A stretch of 64,000 bases of DNA from Metabacillus bambusae (GCF_017497975.1 NZ_JAGDEL010000008.1:1-64000); one strand, 5' to 3'; shown: positions 34,959 through 44,743, counted from the stretch's first letter. Program-made: numbers and translations. Notes: generated by a model not told the origin, from the sequence alone.

Positions 34959-35885
34959 ATGAGCGAACTAGCCACAAAAACTGAGCACTCAGTATCGAAG
35001 AAAATAAAGAAGCTAAAAGGTAATAATCAATCATCCCTTTGGTGGATGTACCTACCAAGTTTAGTTATCGTTTTTCTGTTTATTGTCTATCCGTTTTTCA
35101 ATGGAGTTCAATTATCCTTTACGAACTGGAATGGCTTTTCACAAGATTATGATTGGGTTGGCATCGAGCAATACAAAAGACTGTTTTCTGATCCAACAAC
35201 ATGGCTTGTTGTGAAGAATACATTGCTTTACGGAATCGGTAGTACAATTCTTCAAAATGTTATTGGTTTACTATACGCCTTGCTTTTAAATCAAAGCATT
35301 AAATTTAAAGCTATTACACGTACTGTCATTTATTTGCCGGTTATTATTAGCCCATTGATTATGGGGTACATTTGGTACTTCTTCTTCGCTTTCCAAGGTG
35401 GAGCACTTAATGATGCGTTGCAATTTTTTGGATTTGAAAAAATCAATGCATTAGGAAATCCTGAGTTAAATACGTGGATTATTGTCTTCGTTAATACGTA
35501 CCAATACGTAGGGGTTGCGATGATTATCTATTTAGCTGGCTTACAAAGTATTTCAAAGGATTATTATGAAGCCGCACAAATTGATGGGGCCACAGCATTG
35601 CAACAATTTAAAAATATTACAATCCCATTATTAATGCCATCAATCACAATCAATATGGTAATCAATATTATTGGAGGCTTGAAATTATTTGATGTTATTG
35701 TTGCATTAACAGGTGGAGGACCAGGAAATGCGTCACAATCAATGTCTACGTTTATGTATGATCTCTATTTTAAAAGACAGGATGCCGGATACGCTGCAAC
35801 ACAAGGTGTATTTATGGCAATCATTATCCTTATTTTAAGCTTATCTGCTCTCGTTTACTTTAAACGGAAGGAGGTTGAAGCATAA
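34959..35885 (+). CDS. melD: Sugar ABC transporter permease MelD
   Basis: 308 residues, six membrane helices of the MalF type starting at [20 protein letters not shown]. The EAA loop [20 protein letters not shown] contacts the ATPase. GAGGAGTGG precedes the ATG at 34959; the frame extends upstream without a site. It pairs with MelC. Confidence 0.92.
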   Translation: MSELATKTEHSVSKKIKKLKGNNQSSLWWMYLPSLVIVFLFIVYPFFNGVQLSFTNWNGFSQDYDWVGIEQYKRLFSDPTTWLVVKNTLLYGIGSTILQNVIGLLYALLLNQSIKFKAITRTVIYLPVIISPLIMGYIWYFFFAFQGGALNDALQFFGFEKINALGNPELNTWIIVFVNTYQYVGVAMIIYLAGLQSISKDYYEAAQIDGATALQQFKNITIPLLMPSITINMVINIIGGLKLFDVIVALTGGGPGNASQSMSTFMYDLYFKRQDAGYAATQGVFMAIIILILSLSALVYFKRKEVEA

Positions 35886-36715
35886 TGGAAGGTCTCAATA
35901 AAAGGAATAAAAGTTTATTCACTGGTGTCTCAATGCTTATCTTATTGTTTCATATTATACCGTTCTATATTTTGGTTACAACTGCGTTAAAAACGAAGGG
36001 TGATTTTAGCTCGAAATGGGTTTTTCCAGAGAAGATTACCTTTGGAAACTTTAGTGATGCATGGGAAATGGCTAATTTAGGATCATCCTTTTTTAATACT
36101 ACTGTCATCACGGTATTCTCAGCAATTCTATTAATCTTTTTTGGCTCATTGGCTGCATATCCAATGGCACGTCGTCAAACAACTTTAAACAAATTCTTTT
36201 ATTTCGTGTTTATTGCCATCATGATCATCCCTCCGTTAACAGCTTTAGTACCATTGTACAAATTGGTTGTTAATATTGGCATGATGAACACATATGATGT
36301 AGCGGTATTAAATAATGTTGCTGCATATATGCCTTTGACCATCTTCTTATATGCAGGATTTATTCGCTCTACAATTCCGAAAGAGTTGGAAGAAGCAGCG
36401 AAAATCGATGGTGCTAGTACAATAGGAACCTTTTTTCGCATTGTGTTTCCATTGCTAAAGCCTGTCACAGCTTCAATTTTAATCATTTCCTGTGTATACA
36501 TTTGGAATGATTACCAATTTGCGATTTTCTTCTTGCAGGATAAATCGATGCATACGATCACTGTCTCACTAGCTAGTTTCTTTGGGACAAATCAAAACAA
36601 CCTAAATCTCGTGGCGGCTGCTTCCATCTTAGCAATGCTACCAATGACTGTCTTGTTCTTATTCTTACAAAAGTACTTTATTGCAGGTTTATCAGCAGGA
36701 TCTGTGAAAGGGTAA
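35885..36715 (+). CDS. melC: Sugar ABC transporter permease MelC
   Basis: 276 residues of the MalG type, with the EAA loop ELEEAAKIDGASTIGTFFRI and the usual terminal FIAGLSAGSVKG. Its ATG overlaps the stop codon of melD (TAATG), with GGAAGGAGG upstream, so the two permease subunits are translationally coupled. Confidence 0.93.
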   Translation: MEGLNKRNKSLFTGVSMLILLFHIIPFYILVTTALKTKGDFSSKWVFPEKITFGNFSDAWEMANLGSSFFNTTVITVFSAILLIFFGSLAAYPMARRQTTLNKFFYFVFIAIMIIPPLTALVPLYKLVVNIGMMNTYDVAVLNNVAAYMPLTIFLYAGFIRSTIPKELEEAAKIDGASTIGTFFRIVFPLLKPVTASILIISCVYIWNDYQFAIFFLQDKSMHTITVSLASFFGTNQNNLNLVAAASILAMLPMTVLFLFLQKYFIAGLSAGSVKG

Positions 36716-36804
36716 ACGTGCTATTACTTATAGTATTTGTTTTGTAAAGATTATCGTGTAGTAGATTAAACTAAAAAATGTTTTTGTAGAAAGGGAGAAA
36801 ACGA

Positions 36805-38124
36805 ATGTCAAAAATCACTTTTATCGGAGCGGGTAGCACAGTTTTTGCAAAAAATGTATTAGGAGATTGTATGTTTGTTCCTGCATTAGCGGGGTTTGAA
36901 TTTGCTCTTTTCGATATCGATGAGCAGCGTTTAAAGGATTCAGAAAATATGTTGAATAATTTAAAAAATAATTACAACTGCAACATCACGATTAAATCCT
37001 ACTCTGATCGTAAAGAAGCGTTACGCGAAGCGAAATATGTGATCAATGCAATTCAGGTTGGTGGCTATAAGCCAAGTACAGTAATTGATTTTGAAATTCC
37101 TAAAAAATACGGCTTACAGCAAACAATTGCAGACACAACGGGAATTGGCGGGATTTTTAGAGCGCTTCGTACAATCCCAGTTATGTTGGATTTTGCAAAG
37201 GATATCGAAGAGGTTTGCCCAGATGCTTTATTCTTAAATTACACAAATCCGATGGCGGCTCTTACTGGAGCTATGCTCCGCTATACAAATGTGAAAACAA
37301 TTGGCTTATGCCATAGTGTTCAAATTTGTACAGAGCATTTGTTTAGAGATTTAGAAATGGACCATGTAGGAATTGAAGAACGAATCGCTGGAATTAATCA
37401 TATGGCGTGGTTATTAGAGGTGAAACGAGACGGAAAGGATCTCTATCCAGAAATCAAACGCCGGGCAAAGGAAAAACAAAAAACAAAGCATGATGATATG
37501 GTACGATACGAATTAATGGATAAGTTCGGTTACTATATCACAGAGTCATCTGAGCATAATGCAGAATACCATCCATATTTCATCAAGAAAAACTATCCAG
37601 AGTTAATTGAAAGATTCAATATTCCGCTTGATGAATACCCACGTCGCTGTGTTTCTCAAATTGAGAGATGGGAAACGATGCGTGAAGAAATGGTTAACAA
37701 CAGTCAATTAACCCATACTCGTTCACATGAATATGGTTCACGCATTATCGAGGCAATGGAAACAAATGTTCCATTTAAATTTGGCGGAAATCTCTTAAAT
37801 ACAGGTCGCTTAATTAGTAATCTACCAGAAAATGCGGTTGTCGAGGTACCGTGTGTCGTTGATCGTAACGGGATTATGCCAACTTACATTGGCGATCTAC
37901 CAGAGCAATTAGCAGCTCTAAATAGAACAAATATCAATACACAGCTATTAACCATCGAAGCAGCGATTACAGGAAAACGAGAGCATGTATACCAAGCTGC
38001 AATGTTAGATCCACACACAAGCGCAGAACTATCAATGGACGACATCATCGCAATGTGTGACGAACTAATCGAAGCACATGGTGAATGGTTACCACAGTTT
38101 GTGAATAGTAAAGTAGAAGTTTAA
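36805..38124 (+). CDS. melA: Alpha-galactosidase, GH4 (MelA)
   Basis: 439 residues. The N-terminal NAD-binding GAGSTVFAKN is followed by NYTNPMAALTGAM, the metal-binding Cys169 in GLCHSVQ and His199 in GINHMAW, the hallmarks of NAD+- and Mn2+-dependent GH4 enzymes. It hydrolyses imported melibiose/raffinose by a redox elimination mechanism in the cytoplasm. Last gene of the mel operon, followed by the GGGGACAGTCCC terminator repeat. Confidence 0.95.
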   Translation: MSKITFIGAGSTVFAKNVLGDCMFVPALAGFEFALFDIDEQRLKDSENMLNNLKNNYNCNITIKSYSDRKEALREAKYVINAIQVGGYKPSTVIDFEIPKKYGLQQTIADTTGIGGIFRALRTIPVMLDFAKDIEEVCPDALFLNYTNPMAALTGAMLRYTNVKTIGLCHSVQICTEHLFRDLEMDHVGIEERIAGINHMAWLLEVKRDGKDLYPEIKRRAKEKQKTKHDDMVRYELMDKFGYYITESSEHNAEYHPYFIKKNYPELIERFNIPLDEYPRRCVSQIERWETMREEMVNNSQLTHTRSHEYGSRIIEAMETNVPFKFGGNLLNTGRLISNLPENAVVEVPCVVDRNGIMPTYIGDLPEQLAALNRTNINTQLLTIEAAITGKREHVYQAAMLDPHTSAELSMDDIIAMCDELIEAHGEWLPQFVNSKVEV

Positions 38125-38130
38125 TAAATT

Positions 38131-38191
38131 TTGGGGACAGTCCCTCACCACTTTAAAGCTTTAAAACAGTGGGGGACTGTCCCCGTTTTTT
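38131..38191 (+). repeat. GGGGACAGTCCC palindromic repeat acting as terminator, copy 1
   Basis: GGGGACAGTCCCTCACCACT pairs with the AGTGGGGGACTGTCCCC segment and is followed by GTTTTTT, directly after melA. A second copy with the same outer arms but a different loop terminates the mdx operon at 50871-50930. It is a dispersed element used as an intrinsic terminator. Confidence 0.85.
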
Positions 38192-38232
38192 AAACGGTCA
38201 TTTTCTTCAGCAAATTTCAAGGATTCCTAGTA

Positions 38233-38247
38233 TACTATTAAATAGTA
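38233..38247. promoter_or_regulatory. 15-bp palindrome upstream of MFS gene
   Basis: TACTATT-A-AATAGTA is a perfect palindrome about 110 nt before the MFS transporter gene. It is an operator candidate for an unknown regulator. Confidence 0.4.
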
Positions 38248-38273
38248 AGAAATTGGATGAAGGGATGAGAAAA

Positions 38274-38357
38274 ATGCGTTTACTTAAACATCAGCGTATT
38301 GTATCACAGAATAATGACATTGCTTACAAAAAACATCTAATAGGTAGGTCTACATAA
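38274..38357 (+). CDS. Possible 27-aa leader peptide upstream of MFS gene
   Basis: A short basic frame (MRLLKHQRIVSQNNDIAYKK, then HLIGRST) begins with ATG 9 nt after AAGGG and ends one base before the MFS start codon. The tight spacing suggests translational coupling or a leader peptide, but it may be chance. Confidence 0.3.
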   Translation: MRLLKHQRIVSQNNDIAYKKHLIGRST

Positions 38358-38358
38358 A

Positions 38359-39615
38359 ATGAATATTGAAACAGTACAACAAGTTCGTCCTAAGAAAAAG
38401 TACATACCACTTCCTTTTCTTGTAATCTTTATCGGTTATTTAGTTTTCGGATTCTCAGAGAATATTAAGGGTCCTGCAATTCCGCGTATACAGACTGATT
38501 TTGCAATTGATGAATTACAGATTGGTATGCTTTTAGCCTTTAATTCTCTTGGGTTTTTACTCGCTTGTAGTTTTACTGGGGTATTAACATCAAGGTATGG
38601 GATAAAACTATCTAGTCTTTTGGCGTTTGGTTCTATGGCAGCAGCTGGACTATTTATTTATTATTCTAGTCATTATTTTACGTTTTCGCTTTCCTATTTC
38701 TTTATGTATATAGGGAATGGGATGCTTGAAATTGCGTTAGCGATCTTAGCAGCGCGTGTTTTTACGAAGAATACAGGATTTATGATGAATCTATCACATT
38801 TCTTTTATGGATTAAGCTCCACTGTTGCCCCAATTATGGCAACTGGATTAATGGGGATGCATGTTTTTGGAGATGAATTAGGGTGGCGTGGGATGTATGT
38901 CCTTATGCTCTCCTTATGTCTTATTCCGATGATCCCGACTATTTTCAGTAAATTCCCAGAGAATAACGCGACAGTAGAAGAAAGGATTCCGTTAAAAGTG
39001 TATATTAAGGATCCTGCTGCTTGGTTCATTATTATCATCCTTTCTTTAGGGGTTATTGCAGAGTTATCGATGGCAGGTTGGCTTGTTAATTTCTTGGAAA
39101 AATCCTATCATTGGAGCTCAACTGCTTCGTCAGCAATGTTATCTGTATTTTTTCTTTGCTTTATGCTAGGGAGACTTTTATTAGGAGTGATTACAGATAA
39201 AATTGGTTTTATGACATCACTCATCATTTTTTCTGCGATTGCAGGAATTGCTACGATTCTTGCCACTTTGATTGGATCGTCTGGAGTATGGTTATTTGCT
39301 CTCGCTGGTATTGGTATTGCGCCGATCTACCCAACAGTCATGGCGTTATTAGCAAAGCGCTACCCAAATGGAATTGATGCTGCGATTTCATTTACAGTTA
39401 CCTTAATGGGAATTGCGGTTGTAATAGGTAATTTTTTGATCGGAGCGATAATCGACTTTTTCAAGGAATGGTTCAGTAGCCTCCATGGTGCGGAAATCGG
39501 CTTAACACGTGGATTTCAAGCAGGGTTTCTTTTTATCGGATTATGTGCGCTGCTTTGTTCGGTAGCGAGTGTTATATTGTATCGATATTTGCAGAGAAAA
39601 AACGAAGTGATCTAA
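38359..39615 (+). CDS. MFS transporter
   Basis: 418 residues with twelve membrane helices, opening with PFLVIFIGYLVFGFSENIKG; the loop GVLTSRYGIKLSSLLAFGSM carries the MFS RxGxK/R-type motif. The second half starts near WFIIIILSLGVIAELSMAGW. The general shape resembles FucP/YfkF-like sugar or drug transporters, but the substrate cannot be read. A weak AGGTAGG precedes the ATG. Monocistronic apart from the possible leader peptide, with a terminator after it. Confidence 0.9.
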   Translation: MNIETVQQVRPKKKYIPLPFLVIFIGYLVFGFSENIKGPAIPRIQTDFAIDELQIGMLLAFNSLGFLLACSFTGVLTSRYGIKLSSLLAFGSMAAAGLFIYYSSHYFTFSLSYFFMYIGNGMLEIALAILAARVFTKNTGFMMNLSHFFYGLSSTVAPIMATGLMGMHVFGDELGWRGMYVLMLSLCLIPMIPTIFSKFPENNATVEERIPLKVYIKDPAAWFIIIILSLGVIAELSMAGWLVNFLEKSYHWSSTASSAMLSVFFLCFMLGRLLLGVITDKIGFMTSLIIFSAIAGIATILATLIGSSGVWLFALAGIGIAPIYPTVMALLAKRYPNGIDAAISFTVTLMGIAVVIGNFLIGAIIDFFKEWFSSLHGAEIGLTRGFQAGFLFIGLCALLCSVASVILYRYLQRKNEVI

Positions 39616-39645
39616 GTAGGTACATGCTTAAAACTTATATAAGTA

Positions 39646-39679
39646 GTCTAAAATCTCAATGATTTTAGGCTGTTTTTTT
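39646..39679 (+). terminator. Intrinsic terminator of MFS gene
   Basis: GTCTAAAATC pairs with GATTTTAGGC (one G-U) around TCAAT, followed by TGTTTTTTT. Confidence 0.85.
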
Positions 39680-40070
39680 ATTTGATGCTAAAGGCTAGTT
39701 TCAATAAACAATCCAATTAAGAAGCGACGAATGAAAATTTAGGTGCTAATGAAGGGAAAGAGGAACTAGTTAAATAGTGAAATAAATATTGTGAAAAAGG
39801 TTGATTGTTTTTTTAGAAAAGTAATGTTAATTAACATTGGTGTAATAGGGAAAAGTAACATAGCGTTAAATAGTTTATTTGTTATGAAAATTTAGATTAT
39901 TATTGCTGTTTTAATTGAATTTTACAAATTTTTAATAGCTGTTAAAATTTTATTTTAATCATGCATTTATTATGTTAAGATACTTTTGTGCATAAGAGGT
40001 AGATAGCTTTTCTTTCCTTTTATTTTTTATTCTTTCTGAAAGCGATTACATAGTAAAGGAGTGTTTGAGT
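39680..40070 (+). promoter_or_regulatory. Upstream region of serine locus with cre-like site
   Basis: TGAAAGCGATTACA (40037-40050) resembles a cre site and lies only about 20 nt before the regulator start, downstream of the likely promoter, a roadblock position. The remaining ~350 nt are very AT-rich and show no gene. Confidence 0.5.
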
Positions 40071-40742
40071 TTGAGTGATCATAATAAACCAATATTTGAT
40101 CTGGCAATTCGGACAGCTGATATGCTAGTGAAAATGTATGGTACAAGATGTGAAGTGGCTGTTCACGATTTTAAGGATTTAAAAAAATCACTCATTTATT
40201 TAGCGGGTAATGTGACTGGAAGAAAGATTGGGTCACCGATAACCGATTTAGTCCTAAAGGAATTAGCGAAACCAGAAGAGGTAATCAAGGATATTCCTAA
40301 TTATAAAACCCAGACAACAAAAGGTCAGATTATGAAGTCGTCAACCGTTTTCTTACGGGATCATGAGGAAAAGCCGATTGGTGCTCTCTGTATTAACTAC
40401 GATATTAGCCTTTTTGTCCAGTTCGGTGGTGAAATTGAGGAATTTATTCATTTTGACACTAATGAGACAACAACAGAAAGTTTCTTTTCTACCGTTCAAG
40501 ATGTCATTCATGGCATGGTAGATGAAGTTCTGCTTGGCTTTAAAAAGGCTCCATCGAGTATGACGATCGATGAAAAAGTTGATTGTGTCCGGATTCTTGA
40601 CAAAAAAGGGACGTTCTTGATTAAAGGTGCCACGGAATATGTTGCACACGCCCTAGGTGTATCAAAGTTTACAGTCTACAATTATCTTCAAAAAATAAGA
40701 ATGATCAATGACTATCAACTTGGAGAAGCTGAAAAGGCTTAA
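40071..40742 (+). CDS. YheO/DauR-type PAS-HTH regulator
   Basis: About 223 residues. The N-terminal YheO-like PAS domain (YGTRCEVAVHDFKDLKKSLI; GALCINYDIS) is joined to a C-terminal helix-turn-helix (GATEYVAHALGVSKFTVYNY). DauR-type members sense amino-acid-related ligands. TTG 40071 is 9 nt from AAAGGAG and fits better than TTG 40065. It lies upstream of a permease and the two subunits of L-serine dehydratase and probably controls them. Confidence 0.85.
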   Translation: MSDHNKPIFDLAIRTADMLVKMYGTRCEVAVHDFKDLKKSLIYLAGNVTGRKIGSPITDLVLKELAKPEEVIKDIPNYKTQTTKGQIMKSSTVFLRDHEEKPIGALCINYDISLFVQFGGEIEEFIHFDTNETTTESFFSTVQDVIHGMVDEVLLGFKKAPSSMTIDEKVDCVRILDKKGTFLIKGATEYVAHALGVSKFTVYNYLQKIRMINDYQLGEAEKA

Positions 40743-40817
40743 AAATTTAATCCTTAAATAAGCGTATTCACTAAAAAAATATAGATTGCAAGAATACAAT
40801 ATAGAGGAGAGAGACAC

Positions 40818-41861
40818 ATGGAAATTTTAAAAGGAACTGTTTTATTATTGCTTGTTTTAGCTTTTTTTACATTATTCAGCTACAAAGCTCCTAAAGGTAT
40901 GAAAGCGATGGGAGCACTTGCAAATGCAGCGGTTGCAGCATTTTTAGTCGAAGCATTTCAATTATATGTAGGTGGAGATTTATTAGGAATTGAATTTCTT
41001 GGTGAGGTAGGAACTGCTGCTGGCGGTATGGGAGGTGTAGCTGCAGCAGCACTTGTTGCGCTTGCTTTGGGTGTTTCTCCTGTGTATGCTTTATTACTTG
41101 GCGTTTCTTGTGCAGGAATGGGATTATTACCTGGTTTTATTGCAGGCTATCTCGTAGCCTTCCTAGTGAAAATTATTGAAAAGAAAATGCCAGCCGGATT
41201 AGATCTTATTGTAACGATACTTGTTGCAGCACCACTTGTTCGTTTAATTGCTAAGTATATGAGTCCTGTTGTAGATGCGACCTTGCTTAATATCGGAGGA
41301 ATTATTGCAGAGACAGCAAATAGTAATCCAATTTTAATGGGGATTATTTTAGGCGGAGTTATCACAGTTGTAGCAACAGCACCTTTAAGCTCAATGGCAT
41401 TAACTGCAATGCTCGGATTAACAGGCCTACCAATGGCAATTGGGGCATTGGCAGTATTCGGTTCTTCATTTATGAATTATGTTTTATTTGATCGTTTGAA
41501 ATTTGGAAATAGAAGAACGACGATTTCTGTAGCGATTGAACCTTTAACACAGGCGAATATCATTTCTGCAAATCCAATCCCGATTTATGTGACAAATTTC
41601 ATCGGTGGTGCAGCTGCAGGTATCGTTGTTGCGTTAGCTGGATTAATTAACAATGCACCAGGGACGGCAACTCCGATTGCTGGACTAGCAGTTATGTACG
41701 GATTTAATGATCCTTTAAAAGTAACCATAACTGCATTAATTTGTGCAACGGTTGGTGCGCTTAGCGGATTCCTTGGTTCAATTATTTTCAAAAACTTTAA
41801 GATTCGTACATTGGCTGAATTGACTAAAGAAGAATCACAACCTGTACGAGAGGTAGCATAA
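40818..41861 (+). CDS. PTS EIIC-like permease (PTS_EIIC_2 type)
   Basis: 347 residues, about ten membrane segments rich in Ala/Gly, with AGGMGGVAAAALVALALGVS and VITVVATAPLSSMALTAMLG. The pattern matches the EIIC_2 membrane family, which has no attached EIIA or EIIB domain; none is encoded nearby either. It is placed 23 nt before sdaAB, so it may import serine or a related substrate rather than a sugar. Substrate is inferred from context only. Confidence 0.75.
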   Translation: MEILKGTVLLLLVLAFFTLFSYKAPKGMKAMGALANAAVAAFLVEAFQLYVGGDLLGIEFLGEVGTAAGGMGGVAAAALVALALGVSPVYALLLGVSCAGMGLLPGFIAGYLVAFLVKIIEKKMPAGLDLIVTILVAAPLVRLIAKYMSPVVDATLLNIGGIIAETANSNPILMGIILGGVITVVATAPLSSMALTAMLGLTGLPMAIGALAVFGSSFMNYVLFDRLKFGNRRTTISVAIEPLTQANIISANPIPIYVTNFIGGAAAGIVVALAGLINNAPGTATPIAGLAVMYGFNDPLKVTITALICATVGALSGFLGSIIFKNFKIRTLAELTKEESQPVREVA

Positions 41862-41883
41862 ATTACAAAAGGGTGATAAAGAA

Positions 41884-42546
41884 ATGAAATATAGATCAGC
41901 TTTTGATATTATCGGTCCTGTTATGATTGGCCCTTCAAGTTCACATACAGCTGGGGCAGCTCGGATTGGTCGTGTTGCAAGAACATTATTCGGAAAAGAA
42001 CCGAAAAAAGCAGTAATTTCTTTATATGGATCGTTTGCGAAAACCTATAAAGGCCATGGAACAGATGTAGCTATCGTTGGTGGATTACTGGATTTTGATA
42101 CTTTTGATGAACGAATTCCACAGTCTATCCAATTAGCGGAACAAGCAGGAATCGAAATCGAGTTTATTGTTGAAAATCTAGTGACTGACCATCCAAATAC
42201 AGTCAGAATTCGCTTGTTTAATGATGAAAAAGAACTCGATGTCGTAGGCATTTCGATCGGTGGTGGAACGATTGAAATAACTGAATTAAATTCCTTTAAG
42301 CTTAAATTGTCAGGAGAATATCCAGCCATACTCGTCGTTCATCAAGATCGATATGGTGTAATTTCAGGTGTGACAAATATTTTAGCAAAGTATCAATTAA
42401 ATATTGGACATATGGAAGTATCTCGGAAAGAAAAAGGCAATATGGCAATGATGGTGATCGAAGTTGATCAAAAAATTGAAGACATCGTTATTCAGGAAAT
42501 TGAGAGTTTACCCAATATTACTCAGACAATCAGAATGGTCGAGTAA
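41884..42546 (+). CDS. sdaAB: L-serine dehydratase, iron-sulfur dependent, beta subunit
   Basis: 220 residues. The N-terminal IIGPVMIGPSSSHTAGAARI is the substrate-loop signature of the beta chain, and the C-terminal part (PAILVVHQDRYGVISGVTNI) is an ACT domain. With the alpha chain it deaminates L-serine to pyruvate and ammonia. AAAGGGTGATAAAG precedes the ATG. Encoded between the EIIC-like permease and sdaAA. Confidence 0.96.
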   Translation: MKYRSAFDIIGPVMIGPSSSHTAGAARIGRVARTLFGKEPKKAVISLYGSFAKTYKGHGTDVAIVGGLLDFDTFDERIPQSIQLAEQAGIEIEFIVENLVTDHPNTVRIRLFNDEKELDVVGISIGGGTIEITELNSFKLKLSGEYPAILVVHQDRYGVISGVTNILAKYQLNIGHMEVSRKEKGNMAMMVIEVDQKIEDIVIQEIESLPNITQTIRMVE

Positions 42547-42570
42547 TTATGGGGAACAGGGAGGTTTAGT

Positions 42571-43437
42571 ATGTTTAGAAACGTAGCAGAGCTTGTCGCG
42601 CTTGCTGAAAGCAAACAAGTGAAAATAGCAGAAGTGATGATCCAACAAGAAATCGAGGTTACGGGTCTTACTAGAGAAGAAATAATAGAAAAAATGGATC
42701 GAAATCTAACTGTCATGGAGCAGGCGATTGAACGAGGTCTAAAAGGTGTCCAATCTTTCTCAGGACTTACAGGTGGAGATGCTGTATTATTGCAAAATTA
42801 TATAAAAAGTGGGAAATCTTTAACTGGAACTATTTTGTTAGATGCAGTAAGCAAGGCGGTAGCAACGAACGAGGTTAACGCTGCGATGGGAACGATCTGT
42901 GCAACACCTACAGCTGGCTCAGCAGGAGTGGTACCAGGCACATTATTCGCTGTGAAGGAAAAGTTAAACCCAACTCGTATGGAAATGATTGAATTCTTGT
43001 TTACATCGGCAGCATTCGGATTTGTCGTAGCAAATAATGCTTCCATCTCAGGTGCAGCTGGTGGCTGTCAGGCTGAAGTGGGTTCGGCAAGTGGAATGGC
43101 AGCTGCTGCAATCGTTGAACTTGCTGGTGGAACACCTGCACAATCTGCAGAAGCAATGGCCATTACACTGAAAAACATGCTCGGTCTAGTATGTGACCCT
43201 GTTGCTGGTTTAGTTGAGGTGCCATGTGTCAAACGTAATGCAATGGGTGCCTCAAACGCAATGACTGCAGCCGATATGGCATTAGCGGGCATTAAAAGTA
43301 AAATCCCTTGTGATGAAGTCATCAATGCAATGTATTTAATTGGACAATCCATGCCATCTGCCCTAAGAGAAACAGCAGAAGGCGGCCTAGCTGCAACACC
43401 TACAGGCAAACGACTCGAAAAAGAAATATTCGGATAA
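42571..43437 (+). CDS. sdaAA: L-serine dehydratase, iron-sulfur dependent, alpha subunit
   Basis: 288 residues, the catalytic chain, with the [4Fe-4S] cysteines in CATPTAGSAGVVPG, CDPVAGLVEVPC and surrounding segments (also GGCQAEVGSASGMAAAA). Activity is oxygen-sensitive in this family. It follows sdaAB by 24 nt behind CAGGGAGG and closes the operon. Confidence 0.96.
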   Translation: MFRNVAELVALAESKQVKIAEVMIQQEIEVTGLTREEIIEKMDRNLTVMEQAIERGLKGVQSFSGLTGGDAVLLQNYIKSGKSLTGTILLDAVSKAVATNEVNAAMGTICATPTAGSAGVVPGTLFAVKEKLNPTRMEMIEFLFTSAAFGFVVANNASISGAAGGCQAEVGSASGMAAAAIVELAGGTPAQSAEAMAITLKNMLGLVCDPVAGLVEVPCVKRNAMGASNAMTAADMALAGIKSKIPCDEVINAMYLIGQSMPSALRETAEGGLAATPTGKRLEKEIFG

Positions 43438-43665
43438 TCCCTTTTAATGATGTAGAAGATGGATATCAAATCATAAATAAAAGGATATTTATTATAAATA
43501 TGAGGGATAGCTGATTGTTAGGGAACTTTTTTCTAGTACATCTGGTATGTGCCATTCCACATACAGATAATCGATTTGAACTTGTTGTAATGCCTATTAA
43601 ACTTATATAATGGAGAATATGAACAATAAGGACTAATCGATTTCTAGGAAAGGGGGTTGAGTGCG

Positions 43666-44688
43666 TTGGCGGTTACAATAAAAGATGTGGCAAAAGTAGC
43701 AAACGTTACACCTTCAACAGTTTCAAGGGTCATTTCCAACAGCCCAAGAATAAGTGAAAAGACAAAAAGGAAAGTTCGTAAGGCAATGGAGGAACTTGGA
43801 TATTTTCCAAACTTTAAAGCAAGAAGTCTAGCAAATAGATCGACTCAAACAATTGGTTTAGTAATGCCTAATTCAACAGATAAGGTATTTCAAAATCCAT
43901 TTTTCCCTGAAGTTATTCGTGGAATTAGTAAAATTGCACATAGTATGGAATATGCTTTACATATATCTACAGGAGAAACAGAGGAAGAGATATATGAAGG
44001 TCTTGTCCGTATGGTACAAAGTGGTAGGGTAGATGGCGTTATTTTACTTTATTCTCGAATCAACGACAATGTTATGTCTTATTTAGAGGAAAAAAAATTC
44101 CCATATACAATAATAGGGAAACCGTATATTAATAGTGATGGAATCTCACATGTTGATAATGATAATTTTAGTGCTGCCAAAGAAGTAACCAAGTACTTAT
44201 TGAAGCTTGGGCACAAAAGAATTGGATTTGTTGCTGGTTGCTTGAATTTAATGGTTACTTTAGAACGAAAACGTGGATATGAATCAGCACTATTAAATGC
44301 AGATATAACAATTAACAATGATTATATTGTTCATGAAGAGTTTCTAAGAGAAGGTGGGCAAGAGGCTATTTCGGAATTATTATCTCTAAAAGAACCTCCT
44401 ACAGCTTTAGTGGTAGCAGATGATTTAATGGCATTTGGCATGCTCAATACATTGGATGAAATGGGTCTTAGAGTACCTGACGATATATCAATCATTAGCT
44501 TTAATAACCTCTTATTATCAGAGGTATCACGTCCGCCTCTAACCTCAGTAGATATAAATATTTATAATTTAGGTTTACAATCCGCAAAATGCTTGATTGA
44601 AAAAATTAAACAACCTGATGAACCAGCTAAGCGAATTATTATTCCTTATAAGGTGATTGAAAGAAACTCCTGTAAAAAATTGAGTTAA
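43666..44688 (+). CDS. mdxR: LacI-family regulator, maltodextrin type
   Basis: About 340 residues starting AVTIKDVAKVANVTPSTVSR, then RVISNSPRISEKTKRKVRKA, the LacI DNA-binding domain of the MalR/YvdE group, with a sugar-binding core and the end VSRPPLTSVDINIYNLGLQS. TTG 43666 is 9 nt from GGGGG; TTG 43657 touches it. Gene order regulator - neopullulanase - binding protein - permeases parallels the B. subtilis mdx (yvd) cluster, and four GCAAACGTTTGC-like operators lie between the divergent enzyme and transporter genes. Confidence 0.88.
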   Translation: MAVTIKDVAKVANVTPSTVSRVISNSPRISEKTKRKVRKAMEELGYFPNFKARSLANRSTQTIGLVMPNSTDKVFQNPFFPEVIRGISKIAHSMEYALHISTGETEEEIYEGLVRMVQSGRVDGVILLYSRINDNVMSYLEEKKFPYTIIGKPYINSDGISHVDNDNFSAAKEVTKYLLKLGHKRIGFVAGCLNLMVTLERKRGYESALLNADITINNDYIVHEEFLREGGQEAISELLSLKEPPTALVVADDLMAFGMLNTLDEMGLRVPDDISIISFNNLLLSEVSRPPLTSVDINIYNLGLQSAKCLIEKIKQPDEPAKRIIIPYKVIERNSCKKLS

Positions 44689-44704
44689 ATGATTTAGAAT
44701 TGAG

Positions 44705-44743
44705 AGCAAAAAGACAGATAAGTAGAAACTCTGTCTTTTTGCT
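44705..44743. terminator. Bidirectional terminator between mdxR and neopullulanase
   Basis: AGCAAAAAGACAGA (44705-44718) pairs perfectly with TCTGTCTTTTTGCT (44730-44743) between two convergent genes. Confidence 0.8.

Noticed and set aside
38169-38357. 62-aa frame starting in the terminator repeat
   Set aside because: Its first half is the repeat itself; only the last 27 codons with their own ATG are plausible.
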